Source: Saccopteryx bilineata
Lineage: Eukaryota; Chordata; Mammalia; Chiroptera; Emballonuridae
Assembly: GCF_036850765.1 (NCBI RefSeq)
Contig: NC_089495.1
Coordinates: 196,991,847 to 197,055,846 of the forward strand
Reading direction: 5' to 3'
Length of the DNA: 64,000 nucleotides
In this document: positions 37,401-49,133 of the stretch, one piece after another
Layout of the letters: each line of letters opens with the position of its first letter
Numbering within the stretch: the stretch's first letter is position 1
Translations under genes and position numbers: made by a program
The notes under the pieces: model-generated
Told to the model about the DNA's origin: nothing
Database searches by the model: none
What the model saw: the letters and a program-made list of their open reading frames with translations, nothing else

Positions 37401-37822
37401 ATTATAAAAATTATATGTGTAAAATGCATGCATATGCATGAGTACAGAATATCTTTGGGAGGTTGGCGCCCTCCCCCCCCAATGCTAAGAGTAGTTTAAC
37501 CTCCAGGGAAAGAAACAGAGCAGATAGCTCCGCTCAGGAAAAGAGTTAAGAACAGAGGGCCTTTTCCTGTTGGTCCTTTGTACCTTCTGAATATGGTACC
37601 ATGGTCAGCATGCTATGCAAACTTTGAGTGGCGAGGTCCACGCTATATAGCGTTCAATTTTGTTCTACGTTAATGATTGGAGGTTAACTATGGAATGGAG
37701 GTGTTTTTCTGTCATTGGTAGGAACTTGGCTTTGGTTTAAAAAACAAGAGTCAGAACCTGCAACGCCAATGGGTATAGAACTTTGAGACTTCAATACCTC
37801 ACTAAGACATCAGTCTCTAAAA

Positions 37823-38209
37823 CAGGGGTCTCAAACTCGCGGCCTGTGGGCCGCATGCGGCCCGCCGAACAATTTTGTGCGGCCCGCAGACTAATCCATG
37901 AAGTTCAAAATATTTTGGATAAAATTAAGTAAGCCTAGGGGCCTACTTGTATTTTTCATTTCTCTAGCATCCTAGCTAGATATTAGCTTAGTTAACAGCA
38001 GTTGTGATGCGAACTACAGTTTCTGGTCGTTTTGTGACACTGAGTAAACTGCATGTACGATTGTGCTTGTTGTACTGATTTTTTTTTGTTTTCAACTGCA
38101 GTGAGAAAAGTGTTGCGTAACAGTTGCCTTTTGTAGACCTAGTGCGGCCCGCCGAATGGCTGTGATCTTGCTCTGCGGCCCACATGCTGAGTTGAGTTTG
38201 AGACCCCTG
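37823..38209. mobile_element. hAT miniature element (MITE), 387 bp
   Basis: Perfect 16 bp terminal inverted repeat caggggtctcaaactc and an exact 8 bp target duplication ctctaaaa at 37815-37822 and 38210-38217. Both ends carry GC-rich gcggcccgc/ggccgcatg subterminal blocks around an AT-rich centre. No coding capacity. Confidence 0.93.
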
Positions 38210-38219
38210 CTCTAAAACA

Positions 38220-39080
38220 TAGGATCTTTACCAGTTTCTGACCAGTGATCACACAATTGTGGCAGTAATAGTCAAGTTGAGAGTATCCCATCCTGATCAC
38301 CGCATGTATTTTTTCTGTCCCCAGTTAAGGGGCTGCTCCGGGAATAATGGTGGCAGACTATCAACTGAGGACTAGTATACTCTTCAACTTGTTAACCATA
38401 GTATGTCACCAACACTATAAATGATGAGTTCTCTCTGAGTAGGACATAGGTGTCTGTCCCAGCACCATTTTAATTCCTCTTCCCCTTGCATCTCAAGGTC
38501 GGCTTCCCCTAGACATCTCCCTGTTCTTGTCTAATGCTCACCTCTGTTGTATCAAGATCTTTATCATTTGCAGAACAGGAAAGGTGTTTATTAATGTTTT
38601 TGCACAAGAATTATTATAAACTCTGAGTTTTTACCAGTACTTTAGCCGAGGAATGGGGCTTTCCTCTAATTCACTCTGCAGAGGAGGGTAGGACAATGAC
38701 TTCTCCACCTGCCTTTCTTACATTCTGAGAGATTTCTCTGTATCCTCTTGTGAATTCTCCTGGGTTCTGCCCCTATGCTTTGATCTCTTGCCCAAGGTGA
38801 CAATGGGAAAGGTAGTTTCACTCCAGCCTTTTGGGCCGGAAAAATACACTTCCTTGGGGGGGATCTGAGCTCCCACGTGCTCAGGATAGCCCTCCTTGTG
38901 TGGCGGGAAAGTACCTTCCTCCCCTGTGTGTCTCTGTCCTGGGGGCTTCTTTCTTTATTCTGCTGTTGTTAAAAATCTACAGGATGTGAATTCTTGCACG
39001 GGGAAGGTAAAACCGCAGATGAATTTTAGGCCAACGAAGTCCCAGGAATATATTTAAAAAACAACAACAACAAACAATCC
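38220..39080. other. Unique sequence, no gene recognised
   Basis: No repeat family or coding evidence seen. Confidence 0.4.
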
Positions 39081-39084
39081 GGAT

Positions 39085-39290
39085 TATTCAAGATGGCTGA
39101 TGGTCAGAGACTTGACCTGGGTTGGTCAGCACACAATACGGTGTACAGACGATGTGTTGTAGAATTGTGCACCTGAAATATTGCACTGACCTTTATTATA
39201 TTTATTAAACCAGTGACTAAAATTGTGCACTGGTTATACTTTTGTTAACCAGTGTCACCCCAATGAGTTCTGTAAAAAAAAGGAAGAGTG
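39085..39290 (+). mobile_element. Bat-type L1 3' end with an internal duplication
   Basis: gatggctgatggtcagagac, cacacaatacggtgtacag and ttaaccagtgtcaccccaat match the 36665 block and end in an A run. Between them, attgtgcac occurs twice around an inserted tttattatatttattaaacc, so the tail was partly duplicated. Confidence 0.6.
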
Positions 39291-39294
39291 TAGG

Positions 39295-40250
39295 CTACAA
39301 GCTACTGTTCCTCGGGAAGGAAGGGGCTCTGGAATGCGCCAGCCTCCCTTATCGGCACCGTGTGGTCACACAGCCAGGTCAGGGGCGTGGGTGTTGGAAC
39401 CCCGGTGTGATCCTAGACCTGCGTAAGATGACGGTGCTCTTGCACCCAGCATACCATGTGCCTTTAAGGTCCCTCTCTCTTGGACATGATAAAGATCTAA
39501 CTAGAAACATAGTACCTCCCTCTTTGTCCCTGGTCTGTGCCCAGCACGGTGTTATCCATTTTCACACTCTCACATTCTTCATTCTTCAGGGTTACCCTGT
39601 TCTGTGGACGGAGCTCAAAGATGAGGTGACATGTCTCGCTGTAATAGAGGACTTGGATTTCTCACTCCCTAACCCATCTTCTTTCTTGACCCAGGACTGT
39701 CTCTGGGATGAGAGGATCCCAGAGCTGTGGTGTGAGGATTAATTCAAACTACCCGGACCATTCCTCCCAGGAAGGGGTAGTTGAAAGCCACCGTGTGGAG
39801 AGCGCTGTTTATCCTCAGAGAGACTTCTCTAGGCGGATGCTCAGTACATCTTTGCTAAATAAATGCTTTCCTATCCCTTCCATTTATACGGTGGCAGGTG
39901 CAGTCTCTTTCTACAAAGAGGGGTGCGAAAGTTCACAGTGATTTGCCACCAACAATATCATTAGAGCAACCAGACTTTTTTTTTTTTTTAATCTTGAAGT
40001 ATTTGGCAGAGGGAGATATAGCGAGTATAAATAAAGGTCAGTTCTATATCAGACACTGGGAAATGAGTCTACAGGACACCCTTACATCAGAAAGCAATTT
40101 AGCTAGAAACATAAATTAAGGCAAAGGGTGTCTGGATAACATGCGAGGGGCAGGTGTTAAACGTGTAAGGGCCAATGTGTCCAGTCCAGAGGCCGAGTCT
40201 CTTCAGTACAAATGGAGCCAGTAGCAGCAGCAGCAGCAACAGCTCACCTG
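39295..40250. other. Unique sequence, no gene recognised
   Basis: Open frames at 39242-39742 and 39708-39941 show no domain. A short L2-like tctttgctaaataaatgc lies near 39850. Confidence 0.35.
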
Positions 40251-40254
40251 TTTA

Positions 40255-40480
40255 AAGCATGGACCCTAGAGGCAGACTGTCAGGATTCTGTGTCCAGCTC
40301 TGCTACTTACCAGCTGTGGAACCACGAGCCGTTGCTTAACCTCTCTGTGCCTTAGTCTATATTCAGAGGACCTACACTGGTACAGTGGCAGTGAAGATTA
40401 AATTAGCCAATGTTTTAAATCATTTAGAATGGCTCCTGGTACGTGGCAAAGGCTGTTTAAGTGCTTGTTAAGTAGATGAC
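40255..40480 (+). mobile_element. MIR SINE, nearly complete
   Basis: ggaccctagaggcagactgt, tgctacttaccagctgtgg, ttaacctctctgtgccttag and gcagtgaagattaaattagcc follow MIR from its 5' part to its 3' part in sense orientation. Confidence 0.85.
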
Positions 40481-40812
40481 TTTTTAAGCATCTTTGTGTT
40501 TCTTCCCAACAACTTTCCGAGGGACATTGTATGCCATTTCACAGATTTAGAATTCAGTGCAGGGGGCCATGGCACTAACCTCCCTCACATGGTTGGGGTT
40601 CAAATCCAGTTGGAACGTAAGCCTGGCCCTTCCCCCACCCTCAACTATTTCTACGTGACGCTTGCTTTGGAATGCACACCCTGGACCTCACCTCTCCCTC
40701 CAACACTCAGGCACGACTGAAACAAACCAGACGACAATGGTATTTTGAGTGTTCTACCATACACTATTTTTTTTTATCTACCCAAAAGCCATAATGAAAG
40801 GGGAAATGGAAA

Positions 40813-40813
40813 G

Positions 40814-40845
<32 letters not shown>
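40813..40845. repeat. (CA)n microsatellite
   Basis: About 16 tandem CA dinucleotides. Confidence 0.95.
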
Positions 40846-40851
<6 letters not shown>

Positions 40852-41479
40852 TAATTACTGATTTTATTAAAAACATCTATCACGGAACCACATAAGCATG
40901 GTTATTTCAAGCCTGGGAATACAATGCACCCTATTAAAGCCATTTGATGATTAAAGATAAAAGCATGATTAAATATGTTAATGAAAGCACTGGCCCGCGT
41001 CCAGATGTACACGATGCGTTGGCCTCGGAGAGGTCAGGCTACCAACGTGACCCCTTCATGAACTTTCTCTTCACAGAATTTTCTAGAGGGTAGTTATTTT
41101 GTGCTTTAAAAAAAAATTTTCCAGGTAATGAAATTCTATCTGATCCCGGGGGCCTGGCCGGCTACCCTGGCCTCCTGCCCTCTGGCTGCTGTCACGGCCA
41201 GTTTTCATTTGTTTCTTAGTGGAATTGGAAACCGGGCCTCTGGCGTTCTCCTACCAATTTGCTCTACTCTGGGGTCTGGAGAGAAGAGGACAAAGGGAAG
41301 GAAGGAGGGAAATATATATCATTTGTTAAGTCTCACCGTTGTCCAGACATTGTACTGGGCACGTCTTGTTATTGAGGCATTCATTCTAGTTTATCCAGTC
41401 TTCTTCCTTATCACTGTCTTGTTTTAACAGAGAAGACTGGACTCAGAAATATTGAATAACTTGGTGTGGCGACCATTAG

Positions 41480-41752
41480 TGAGGCTCTCAGATATTTTTC
41501 GCTCTCCTCCTGAGCCTGGAATAGGATTACCCTTCTCTGCCGTCTCTGGGGTGACATGTGAGTGTAAGTGACAAGTCTCGTCTCAGTGGAAGCTTGAAGA
41601 GCTAGATTGTGACTCACCATTGCTCTTCCTTTGGACGCTTTGGGTCCACATATACTTAGGATGATCACAGCAGTTTGTCGTTTCCAACCCACTAAGATGT
41701 GGGATTTGTTCTTCCTACAGCGTAACCTGGCCTGGCCTAATTAATACACACA
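41480..41752 (+). mobile_element. MLT1-type LTR (ERVL-MaLR)
   Basis: The 3' part reads cccactaagatgtgggatttg followed by ctacagcgtaacctggcctg and aattaatacac, the MLT1 end 'gccactgagatttgggg...cagcataacctagcct...'. Upstream cctgagcctggaataggatt and ggaagcttgaagagctag agree. It is an ancient non-coding LTR without internal sequence. Confidence 0.65.
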
Positions 41753-42047
41753 GTCAAAGGTCTCACAGCTTGAATGCGTTTCTCTCTTCTTTCAGAGACC
41801 TTGCTCTTTCTACCGCCCCAGACACTTTTCTGAGGCACAGTCATGCCCTGGGGACGAAGAGAACAGTGTCCTACTAAGATCACCTAATCTCAGTTCTATA
41901 GATGAAATAATATCCCCAATTATCCCAAGTCCCTGGCCTCCAGGGAGCCCTGACGCTGAAAGAGATCTTCATTTTATCTTGAGTCGGGAAAGATACGCAC
42001 AGGGATCATATAAGATGCTGTGCAGTATTGTTCACTACCTTGTACAG

Positions 42048-42379
42048 CAGGGGTCCCCAAAGTTTTTACACAGGGGGCCAGTTCACTGTCCCTCAGACCG
42101 TTGGAGGGCCAGACTATAAAAAAAAACTATGAACAAATCCCTATGCACACTGCACATATCTTATTTTAAAGTAAAAAAACAAAACGGGAACAAATACAAT
42201 ATTTAAAATAAAGAACAAGTAAATTTAAATCAACAAACTGACCAGTATTTCAGTGGGAACTATGCTCCTCTCACTGACCACCAATGAAAGAGGTGCCCCT
42301 TCCAGAAGTGCGGCGGGGGCCAGATAAATGGCCTCAGGGGGCTGCTTGCGGCCCGCGGGCCGTAGTTTGGGGACCCCTG
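42048..42379. mobile_element. hAT miniature element (MITE), 332 bp
   Basis: Inverted ends caggggtccccaaa and an exact 8 bp target duplication ttgtacag at 42040-42047 and 42380-42387. The left half reads ggccagttcactgtccctc, the right half ggcccgcgggccgtagtttg. AT-rich centre, no coding capacity. Confidence 0.94.
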
Positions 42380-42867
42380 TTGTACAGTAAACGATTCCAG
42401 ATATATCTGAGACTGAGTGATAATAATCTGGGTCTCGGACAAAGAGAATAGGAAGGGAAAGAAAGTAGGAGGGAAGGACTCTGGGAATATAGAGTTAGCT
42501 GGAAGGCATCAGTGTCTCCATTAGGAATTAAGACAATAGATCAAGAAAGCCCCAGAGATGAGTGGGGATTGCGTGACTGAGAGGGCCCATAGGGCTATGC
42601 TTATGGGATGCTGTGTGGCTGGGCAGGCAGGCTTCCAGATCCGTCCCACAAACCACTGAACTCATTTCTTTTAAATGGAAACTCTTATCAAATGACATAC
42701 TTCTGAGCTCACTTTCCCCATACATACATATACTTACACCTAAAGGTATACATACGTTACTAGAGTAATGTATTATGTGCATGGTATATATACGTGTGTA
42801 TATAAAACACACACCAACAGGAAGTGTTAAAAAGATCAGTCAATAAATAGAAATGGGCAGTCTAAGG

Positions 42868-43155
42868 CAGCGATGTTCAACCTTTTTCATCTCATGGCAC
42901 ACATAAACTATATAATTGCTAAAATTCTGCGGCACACCAAAAAATATAATTTTTGCCAATCTGACAAAAAAAATAGGTATAATTTTGATTCATTCACATC
43001 GAACAGGTATTGCTGTGTTGGCTGTTGTCGTTTTCTTTATTTGGCCATCTAAGGAAGACGAGATCAGTGCCCCTGACTAAATAGTCATGTGTTGCGTGTT
43101 TTAAACATTCTTGTGGCTCACCAGTGTACTGTGGCACCCCGGTTGAAAATCGCTG
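42868..43155. mobile_element. hAT miniature element (MITE), 288 bp
   Basis: Inverted ends cagcgatgttcaacc and ggttgaaaatcgctg (13 of 15 match when one is reversed). The interior has catggcacacataaactat and cagtgtactgtggcaccc, which mirror each other. No clear 8 bp duplication is visible, so the flank has decayed or been rearranged. Confidence 0.85.
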
Positions 43156-43159
43156 TTTT

Positions 43160-44190
43160 CATGTTCTTCCCACGCCCTCCAACGGATCATTGAGCGTGAG
43201 TTAGGAGGTAGGCAACCTCTGCTGAGTCAGAGGCTTTGTATCTTTCTTCCAGGAAGTGACTTTGTTGCTACAGTTACAGAACCCATGGGGAGGGAGCATG
43301 GGAAAGCTGTTCAACTTCTTGTTTTGACTCAACCTTTCACTGAGCTGAATGTTTTTAAAAGGACAGGAAACAAAGGAAAATATTCTTCCATCACATTCCA
43401 ATGGAAAACATAGGCAAAGAGCAAGTGTAACTCCGGTTTCTTCTCTTCCCAATGTCCCAGAGGATGGTGAGCTGTTTGTGTCCCTGGGAGACCATGCAGA
43501 AGGGTGGGTGCCTCTTGGTGACGTGCAGAGAAGTGTTCTTTCACACATTCCAATTGGAAGTCCGTGTGGCTCAGATCAAACTCACTCTCCACCTAGGACC
43601 CTAAGTATCTGTCATCTCAACAAATAACTAAAGAATTCCATTTGTCACATAGCCATTTAAAGTAATAAAGTCATGAACTCTACCTGGCATTGATTCTGAA
43701 ACTTAAGTGCCCCTTGAGATACAAAACAGTACGTTTGGTGACTGGGCTCTTTGATTGAAGGTAAAATAGGGAGACAAAGAGGGAAGACTCACCTTCGATA
43801 GGAAATTGAAAGGGACTTCCTTCTTTGGGGAGTTGGCATTTGAATTCTCCACGTGCTCCCTGCCCTGCTTCCAGAATGTGGGACATGTTAAATGGATGCT
43901 ATATAAGTGCATACATTTCATGAATATGTCTTAGAGCAGGACAACCTAGGATGGCAAAATAACTCTTAACAAAGTTCTCAACAAATGTAAATGAACTAAA
44001 CTCTCTAATTTAAACATGAAGTTTTTGTAATTGATCAGAAAACAAAATCCAAGTTATACAGTTTTAAAAGAGACACACCTAAAACATAAAGATGCAGAGA
44101 AATTAAAAACCAAATGTGGAAAAATTGTATCAGAAAACAATAATAGAAAAGAGCTTGCAAACCCAAATTTAGATTACATTAAATAGAATT
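43160..44190. other. Unique sequence, no gene recognised
   Basis: The open frame at 43349-43627 and its minus-strand counterparts show no domain. From about 43980 the sequence becomes A-rich and may be L1-derived. Confidence 0.35.
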
Positions 44191-44196
44191 AAAGTA

Positions 44197-44211
44197 AAAT
44201 ACATATATATA

Positions 44212-44244
<33 letters not shown>

Positions 44245-44270
44245 CATATATATATGTAAATATATGTATT
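44197..44270. repeat. TA/TG dinucleotide microsatellite
   Basis: acatatatatatgtgtgtgtg continues into (ta)n and tatatatgtaaatatatg, an alternating purine-pyrimidine tract. Confidence 0.9.
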
Positions 44271-44439
44271 TTAGCTAAAAGAGGACTTGACTTTCTTCCC
44301 AGCTATAAAAGTGTTGTTTATTCTGAAAGTTGCAATGACTCTAAATTTGCATGCACATCATCACATGACCTCAAAATACATGAGATCAACTTTTAAAACA
44401 TTGCAAAGAGAGAGTTTCGGATCTGTCTATGGAGATTTT

Positions 44440-44830
44440 TAACAGTCCTTCACTCGTTAAACAAATGTTTGCTGAATATCCATTCTACTTCAGGCTTCCT
44501 TTTAAGTGCCGAGGAAATAATAATGGCTACATCAGAATTTCAGCTTTTTATGAAGCACACATTCTCCTGGATGGAAAAGATAATGAAAACATATATATAT
44601 TGAATGCGTCAGCTCTTGTTAAGTGCTCAGAGGAAGAAATAAATGAGGGAACGGAAGGGACAGTGATGGGGCAAGGGGGTGCGTCACTCAGATTGTGATG
44701 AAAGTGTGGCTCCCTACAAGGCGAGCTGATGCAGGTGCAGGAGGAAGCCAGGGGCGTAGTTGGTAAGAGCATTCCAAGTATCAGAATCAACAAGTGTCCT
44801 GGCCCCGAGGAGGCAGTCCTTGGCGTGATC
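44440..44830 (-). mobile_element. Ancient mammalian interspersed repeat (L2-like), antisense
   Basis: aacaaatgtttgctgaatatcc, agcacacattctcctgg and gagcattccaagtatcagaat...gtcctggccccgagg follow the same block order as the copy at 22005-22475. Confidence 0.55.
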
Positions 44831-45009
44831 TAAGCACGTGAGCAAGCGATGTGGAGAGCACCTGGAGTTGGCATCGGGCACACATCTCTCTGCAGCTGAC
44901 AGATCAAGCAGGCAAATAGTAAAAATAAAATATTGGCGAGCCACAATAGGACTGGTCCAGTTGGAAAATATAAAATGCTGCATCTGGAGATAAGAGAATA
45001 GACATTCTT

Positions 45010-45360
45010 GCCAGTTAGTCGGTGGCGCAGTGGATAGAGCATCGGACTGGGATGCGGAGGACCCAGGTTCAAGACCCCGAGGTTGCCAGCTTGAGCATGG
45101 GCTCATCTGGCTTGTGCAAAAAAGTTCACCAGCTTGGACCCAAGGTCACTGGCTCGAGTAAGGGGTTACTCGGTCTGCTGTAGCCCCCCGGTCAAGGCAC
45201 ATATGAGAAAGCAATCAATGAACAACTAAGGTGTTGCAACAAAAAACTAATGATTGATGCTTCTCATCTCTCTTTGTTCCTGTCTGTCTGTCCCTATCTA
45301 TCCCTCTCTCTGACTCTCTCTCTGTCTCTGTAAATAAAAAGAAAAAAACAAAAAATTTTT
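45010..45360 (+). mobile_element. tRNA-derived bat SINE ('gtggcgcagtgg' family)
   Basis: Starts gccagttagtcggtggcgca, with gtggatagagcatcggactg (A-box-like) and acccaggttcaagaccc (B-box-like). A central part follows with ggttactcggtctgctgtag, then caatcaatgaacaactaagg, a tctgtctgtccctatc pyrimidine block and an A-rich tail. Exact 18 bp target duplication aagagaatagacattctt lies at 44992-45009 and 45361-45378. It inserted into L1 ORF2-like sequence. Antisense relative at 5553-5886. Confidence 0.96.
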
Positions 45361-45855
45361 AAGAGAATAGACATTCTTCTCCAACACACATAAAATAGTC
45401 ATAAAAAATTCATAATCGGTCAATAAAACAAGTCTCAAGACCCTAGTCAGTTTCACACAAATTATATCCTCTAACTATGATGAAATTAACTTAGAAATAA
45501 AAAGAAAAATATAACTTTATAGCAAAATGTAACCTATATATTTGGAATATAAAGGCACTCCTACAAATTATATAGATCAATGAAGATATAATAAAGGAAA
45601 TTGTGTAAACTACTTAGAATTGAATGATAGTGAATATAATACAAATAACAGTCATGAGCTCTGGCTGCAACCCATGCCTTGCGGGAACTTTATAGCTGTA
45701 AACAATATCCAAACAGTTACTGTTTTAAGCGTCCATCTTAAAAAGGAAAGACTAGAACAATAGATGAAACCTAATGGTAATGGAAAGAAAGAATAAATAT
45801 TAGACTAGACATTAATGAAATAAGAAGGAAAAGCTACAACAGACACACAAACTCT
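45361..45855 (+). mobile_element. L1 ORF2 fragment, sense
   Basis: Phrases such as agaatagacattcttctcc, ataaaacaagtctcaa and tttggaatataaaggcac, plus the overall order, resemble the N-terminal endonuclease part of L1 ORF2. All frames are broken. Confidence 0.5.
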
Positions 45856-45860
45856 GCTCT

Positions 45861-46017
45861 TGTTGTAAAGCGCGAGTCCCAAAGAGACACGAGGAGTTAC
45901 AGGAAATTTTTGAGGGGTTTATTGCCGGTGGGTTGCTCGGAGTTCAATACAGACTCAAATCATGCAGCCCTGAACAATCAAGAGTTGGCTTTTAAAGGTA
46001 TAAAACCACATTTTGGG

Positions 46018-46055
<38 letters not shown>

Positions 46056-46367
46056 GAAGAGCGGGATACAGGCACCTAGCTAAGCGGGATTACAGAAGCG
46101 AAACAGGCTTGTAAAGCTAAGGTTATCTTTAGAACAATCTAACGATCTTGGCTGTGTGGTTCAAATTTCTTAACAGTCAGCTGCAGGCCCCCGAACATCT
46201 GCATTTAGACAGATTGTTGAGCCTGCATAATAACTTCCCTAAAATGGACGAAAATAGTAAAATGTTGAGGCTAAGGAGTCTGGTCTCGTTATAGATCAAA
46301 TGTATAAGCTAGTCCTGGGTCGCTTATAATGCAAAGGGAGTTACAATTAGTTGGATCCCTTGTAACA
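45861..46367 (-). mobile_element. Solo LTR of a class-I-type endogenous retrovirus
   Basis: Runs from tgttgtaaagcgcg to cccttgtaaca on the plus strand, so it has TG...CA borders and short inverted ends, with a 4 bp target duplication ctct at 45857-45860 and 46368-46371. Read on the minus strand it has a TATA-like ttttataccttt around 45990-46008 and an AATAAA polyadenylation signal at 45918-45923, then a short U5. The 4 bp duplication suits gammaretrovirus-like class I elements. There is no internal region: gag, pol and env are absent, so it arose by recombination between two LTRs. A 36-base G run interrupts U3. Confidence 0.82.
46019..46054. repeat. 36-base poly-G run
   Basis: Uninterrupted G homopolymer inside the solo LTR. 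Exact length may be affected by sequencing. Confidence 0.9.
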
Positions 46368-46374
46368 CTCTCAG

Positions 46375-47330
46375 GAAAAAACAAAAAAAGGTGGCATACA
46401 TATACAATATTAGGAGTAAAAGAAGAAACCTAAAAAAAATACAAGCTGATATTAAAATAAGAAATACACTTATAAGATTGGCAATAGTCAAACTGCCTTA
46501 ATTAACAAGTATTGGGAAACTGCTTAGAACAACAGCAACTTTTTAACACTCATGAGAATGTAATTTGCTACAATGATATACCGTTTGCCACCATCTATTA
46601 AATCGAAGCTGTGCATAACATGATAGCCAGTAATCTCACTCACAGATAGACATCTTAGACAAGAGAAACTCTTGCACGTGTACCCGCAGAAGATGGACAT
46701 GTGACTGTGCACAGCAGCTTTGCCCACGATGGTTATGGGCATGTAAATGTCCATGTCAGAATAATGAGTGAGTTGTAGTCTGTATCTGTTCACATAGTCT
46801 CATCTTATAGGACAGCCCTAATGAATGAAGCATGACCAAAATGAATCACCAAATATGAATATGGATGACTGTCACCAACCCGATGTTTGAGTGAAAAATA
46901 TAAAGTAAAGAATGTCTAGAATATCTTTCCCTTTATATATATCTCAGAAACATGCAAAACTAAACACCTGGTTTGGGTATATATATATGCATTTATGTGT
47001 ATATATAAAAATTCAGGATAGTGGTTATATCCCAGAGGCAAGAGGTAGAGGGAAGGGGGAGGTACAGTAGGGAGGTCCACAAGTGGATTTTAAATATATT
47101 GTCACTGTTCCGTTTCTTAAGGGAAGTGTTGCATACATAGAAGTGAAGTTTATTGCTCTTCTCCACATGCACATTTTAAGTGTTCTTCTTATGTATAAAA
47201 TCATTCCTATTAAAATACTTATGATGAATGAAGATCATAAGTAACATTTTGTCATGAAGTGAAAATAAGATAAAGTAGATCATTTCCTTGAAAAATTTCC
47301 AAAACTAACTCAAGAAATTAAAAAAAAAAA
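46375..47330 (+). mobile_element. L1 3' region, sense
   Basis: Resembles an old L1 3' UTR: acacttataagattggcaa, acgatggttatgggcatgt, agtggttatatcccagagg and ggtagagggaagggggag. No open reading frame remains. Confidence 0.5.
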
Positions 47331-47448
47331 AACTAATGGAATTTTAAAAATCAAATCAATAGTTGGGAATCTTCTTTCAATGAAAATGCCAAACTCAAAT
47401 GGTTTTACAAGCAAATTTGACCAGACATTCAGGAAAACTATAGCTTCC

Positions 47449-48115
47449 TTCCCTCTCTCCCTCCCTCCCTCCCTCCCTCCCTCCCTCCCTCCCTCCCTTC
47501 CTTCCTTCCTTCCTTCCTTCCTTCCTTCCTTCCTTCCTTCCTCATTTCCCTTCCCTTCCTAATTCCCTTTCTCTTTTCCCTTCCCTTCCCTTCCCTCCCC
47601 TCCCCTTCCCTCCCCTCCGCTCCCTTCCCTTTCCCTTCTTTTTCCCTCCCCTCCCCTCCCTTCCCTTCCCTTCCCTTCCCTTCCCTTCCCTTCCCTTCCC
47701 TTCCCTCCCCTCCTCTTCCCTCCCCTCCCTTCCCCTCCCCTCCCTTCCCCTCCCCTCCCCTCCCCTCCCTTCCCTTCCCTTCCCTTCTCTTCCCTTCCCT
47801 TCCCTTCCCTCCCCTTCCCTCCCCTTTTCTCCCCTCCATTTCCCTTCCCTTCCCTTCTCTCCCCTCCCCTTCCCTCCCCTCTGCTCCCCTCCTTTCCCTC
47901 CCCCTCCCCTCCCCTCCCTTCCCCTCCCCTCCCTTTCCCTCCCTCCCCTCCCCTTCCCTTCCCTTCCCTTCCCTTCCCTTCCCTTCCCTCCCCTCCCCTC
48001 CTTTTCCCTTCCCTTCCCTTCCCTTCCCTTCCCTTCCCTTCCCTTCCCTTCCCTTCCCTTCTCTTCCCTTCCCCTGCCCTTCCCTCTCTTAATTCCTTCC
48101 TTTCTTTTTTTTTCT
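47449..48115. repeat. Long CCCT/CCTT/CCCTT polypyrimidine tract
   Basis: About 660 bp of pyrimidine on the plus strand: (ccct)n, then (cctt)n, then an irregular (cccct/cccttt) array to about 48115. Long Lys/Glu/Gly frames on the other strand arise only from the repeat. Confidence 0.97.
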
Positions 48116-48324
48116 TTTTGCAAACTCTACCCGAAAATGTAAAATATAGTACTATAACCTAATTCATTTCATAAGACTAGGATTCCTTCATACCACCTCA
48201 GGACAAAAAAAAAAAGTCAAAGGGAAATTATAGTCTACTGTTCCCATAAGTGGGGGTAAAATTCAGCCATGCATGTTAAAATGGTTGTATAAATTGGTAC
48301 AGTCACTTTAAAACACTGACAATA

Positions 48325-48652
48325 CAGTTGGCACCTCTTATGTGTGGGTTCTGCATTGGAGGATTCAACCAAGCACAGACCAAAAATATGTTTTTTAAAT
48401 GTTACACTGTGACTGACACATACTGTGTAGTTAGGCCTGAGATGGTTGTCTCTATACTGAAGAGATTTAGACTTTTTATTCTTGTCATTATTCCCAGACA
48501 ACCCAGTATAACAACTGTTTACATAGCATTCACATTCTATTAGGTATTATAAGTAATCTTGATATGATTTCAAGTATGTCTACAGGGAATGTGCATAGGT
48601 AATATGCAAATACTATATAAAGGACTTGAACAACCATGGATTTTGGTATATA
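48325..48652 (+). mobile_element. Tigger-type (TcMar) element fragment
   Basis: Begins cagttggcacctcttatgtg and has gtgggttctgcattggagga, attaggtattataagtaatc, gcataggtaatatgcaaata and aaggacttgaacaaccatgg. This follows Tigger-family ends (cagttggccctccgtatccg ... ggacttgagcatcc). Preceded by a TA, the mariner target. The right terminal repeat is cut off. Confidence 0.75.
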
Positions 48653-49133
48653 GCAATTAAAAGTTTAAATTTAAAAAGTAAAAAGAGTAAATAGATAAAA
48701 GCAAAGTTGAGTTCATTGAGAAAATGTAAGGATGGTGTAACATTAAAAAATGTTAATGTAATTACCACATTAATTATTCTAAATAGAAGACTCAAAGCTG
48801 AATAGATGCATAAAATCATTTGGTAAAATTAAAAACCCTTGATAATAAACTTTTAAAAAGTCTCATAAATCAGGAATAGAAAATAATTTTCTTAATTTGA
48901 TAAGGGGTCACTTTAAAAATCAGACAATAAGCATCATAATAAATGATGACATTTCAAAACAGTACCTTCAAAGCCGAGAAAAACTGAGGAAGGGATGCCC
49001 CAACTATTTCTGCTTCCCATGGTTTTAGGGGCAGCCAGGATGGGCTGAGGACTTGTGGGGTTTTAATTATTAAAGAACTTAAAAGGAAAGAAGCCAAAAA
49101 CAGTACCATTGAGTGTCACATGATTGTCTAGAG

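Noticed and set aside
45861..46367. Full endogenous provirus
   Set aside because: Only one LTR is present, with direct duplications on both sides and no gag, pol or env sequence.
47542..48123. 193-residue Lys/Glu/Gly open frame on the minus strand
   Set aside because: Translation of a simple polypyrimidine repeat.
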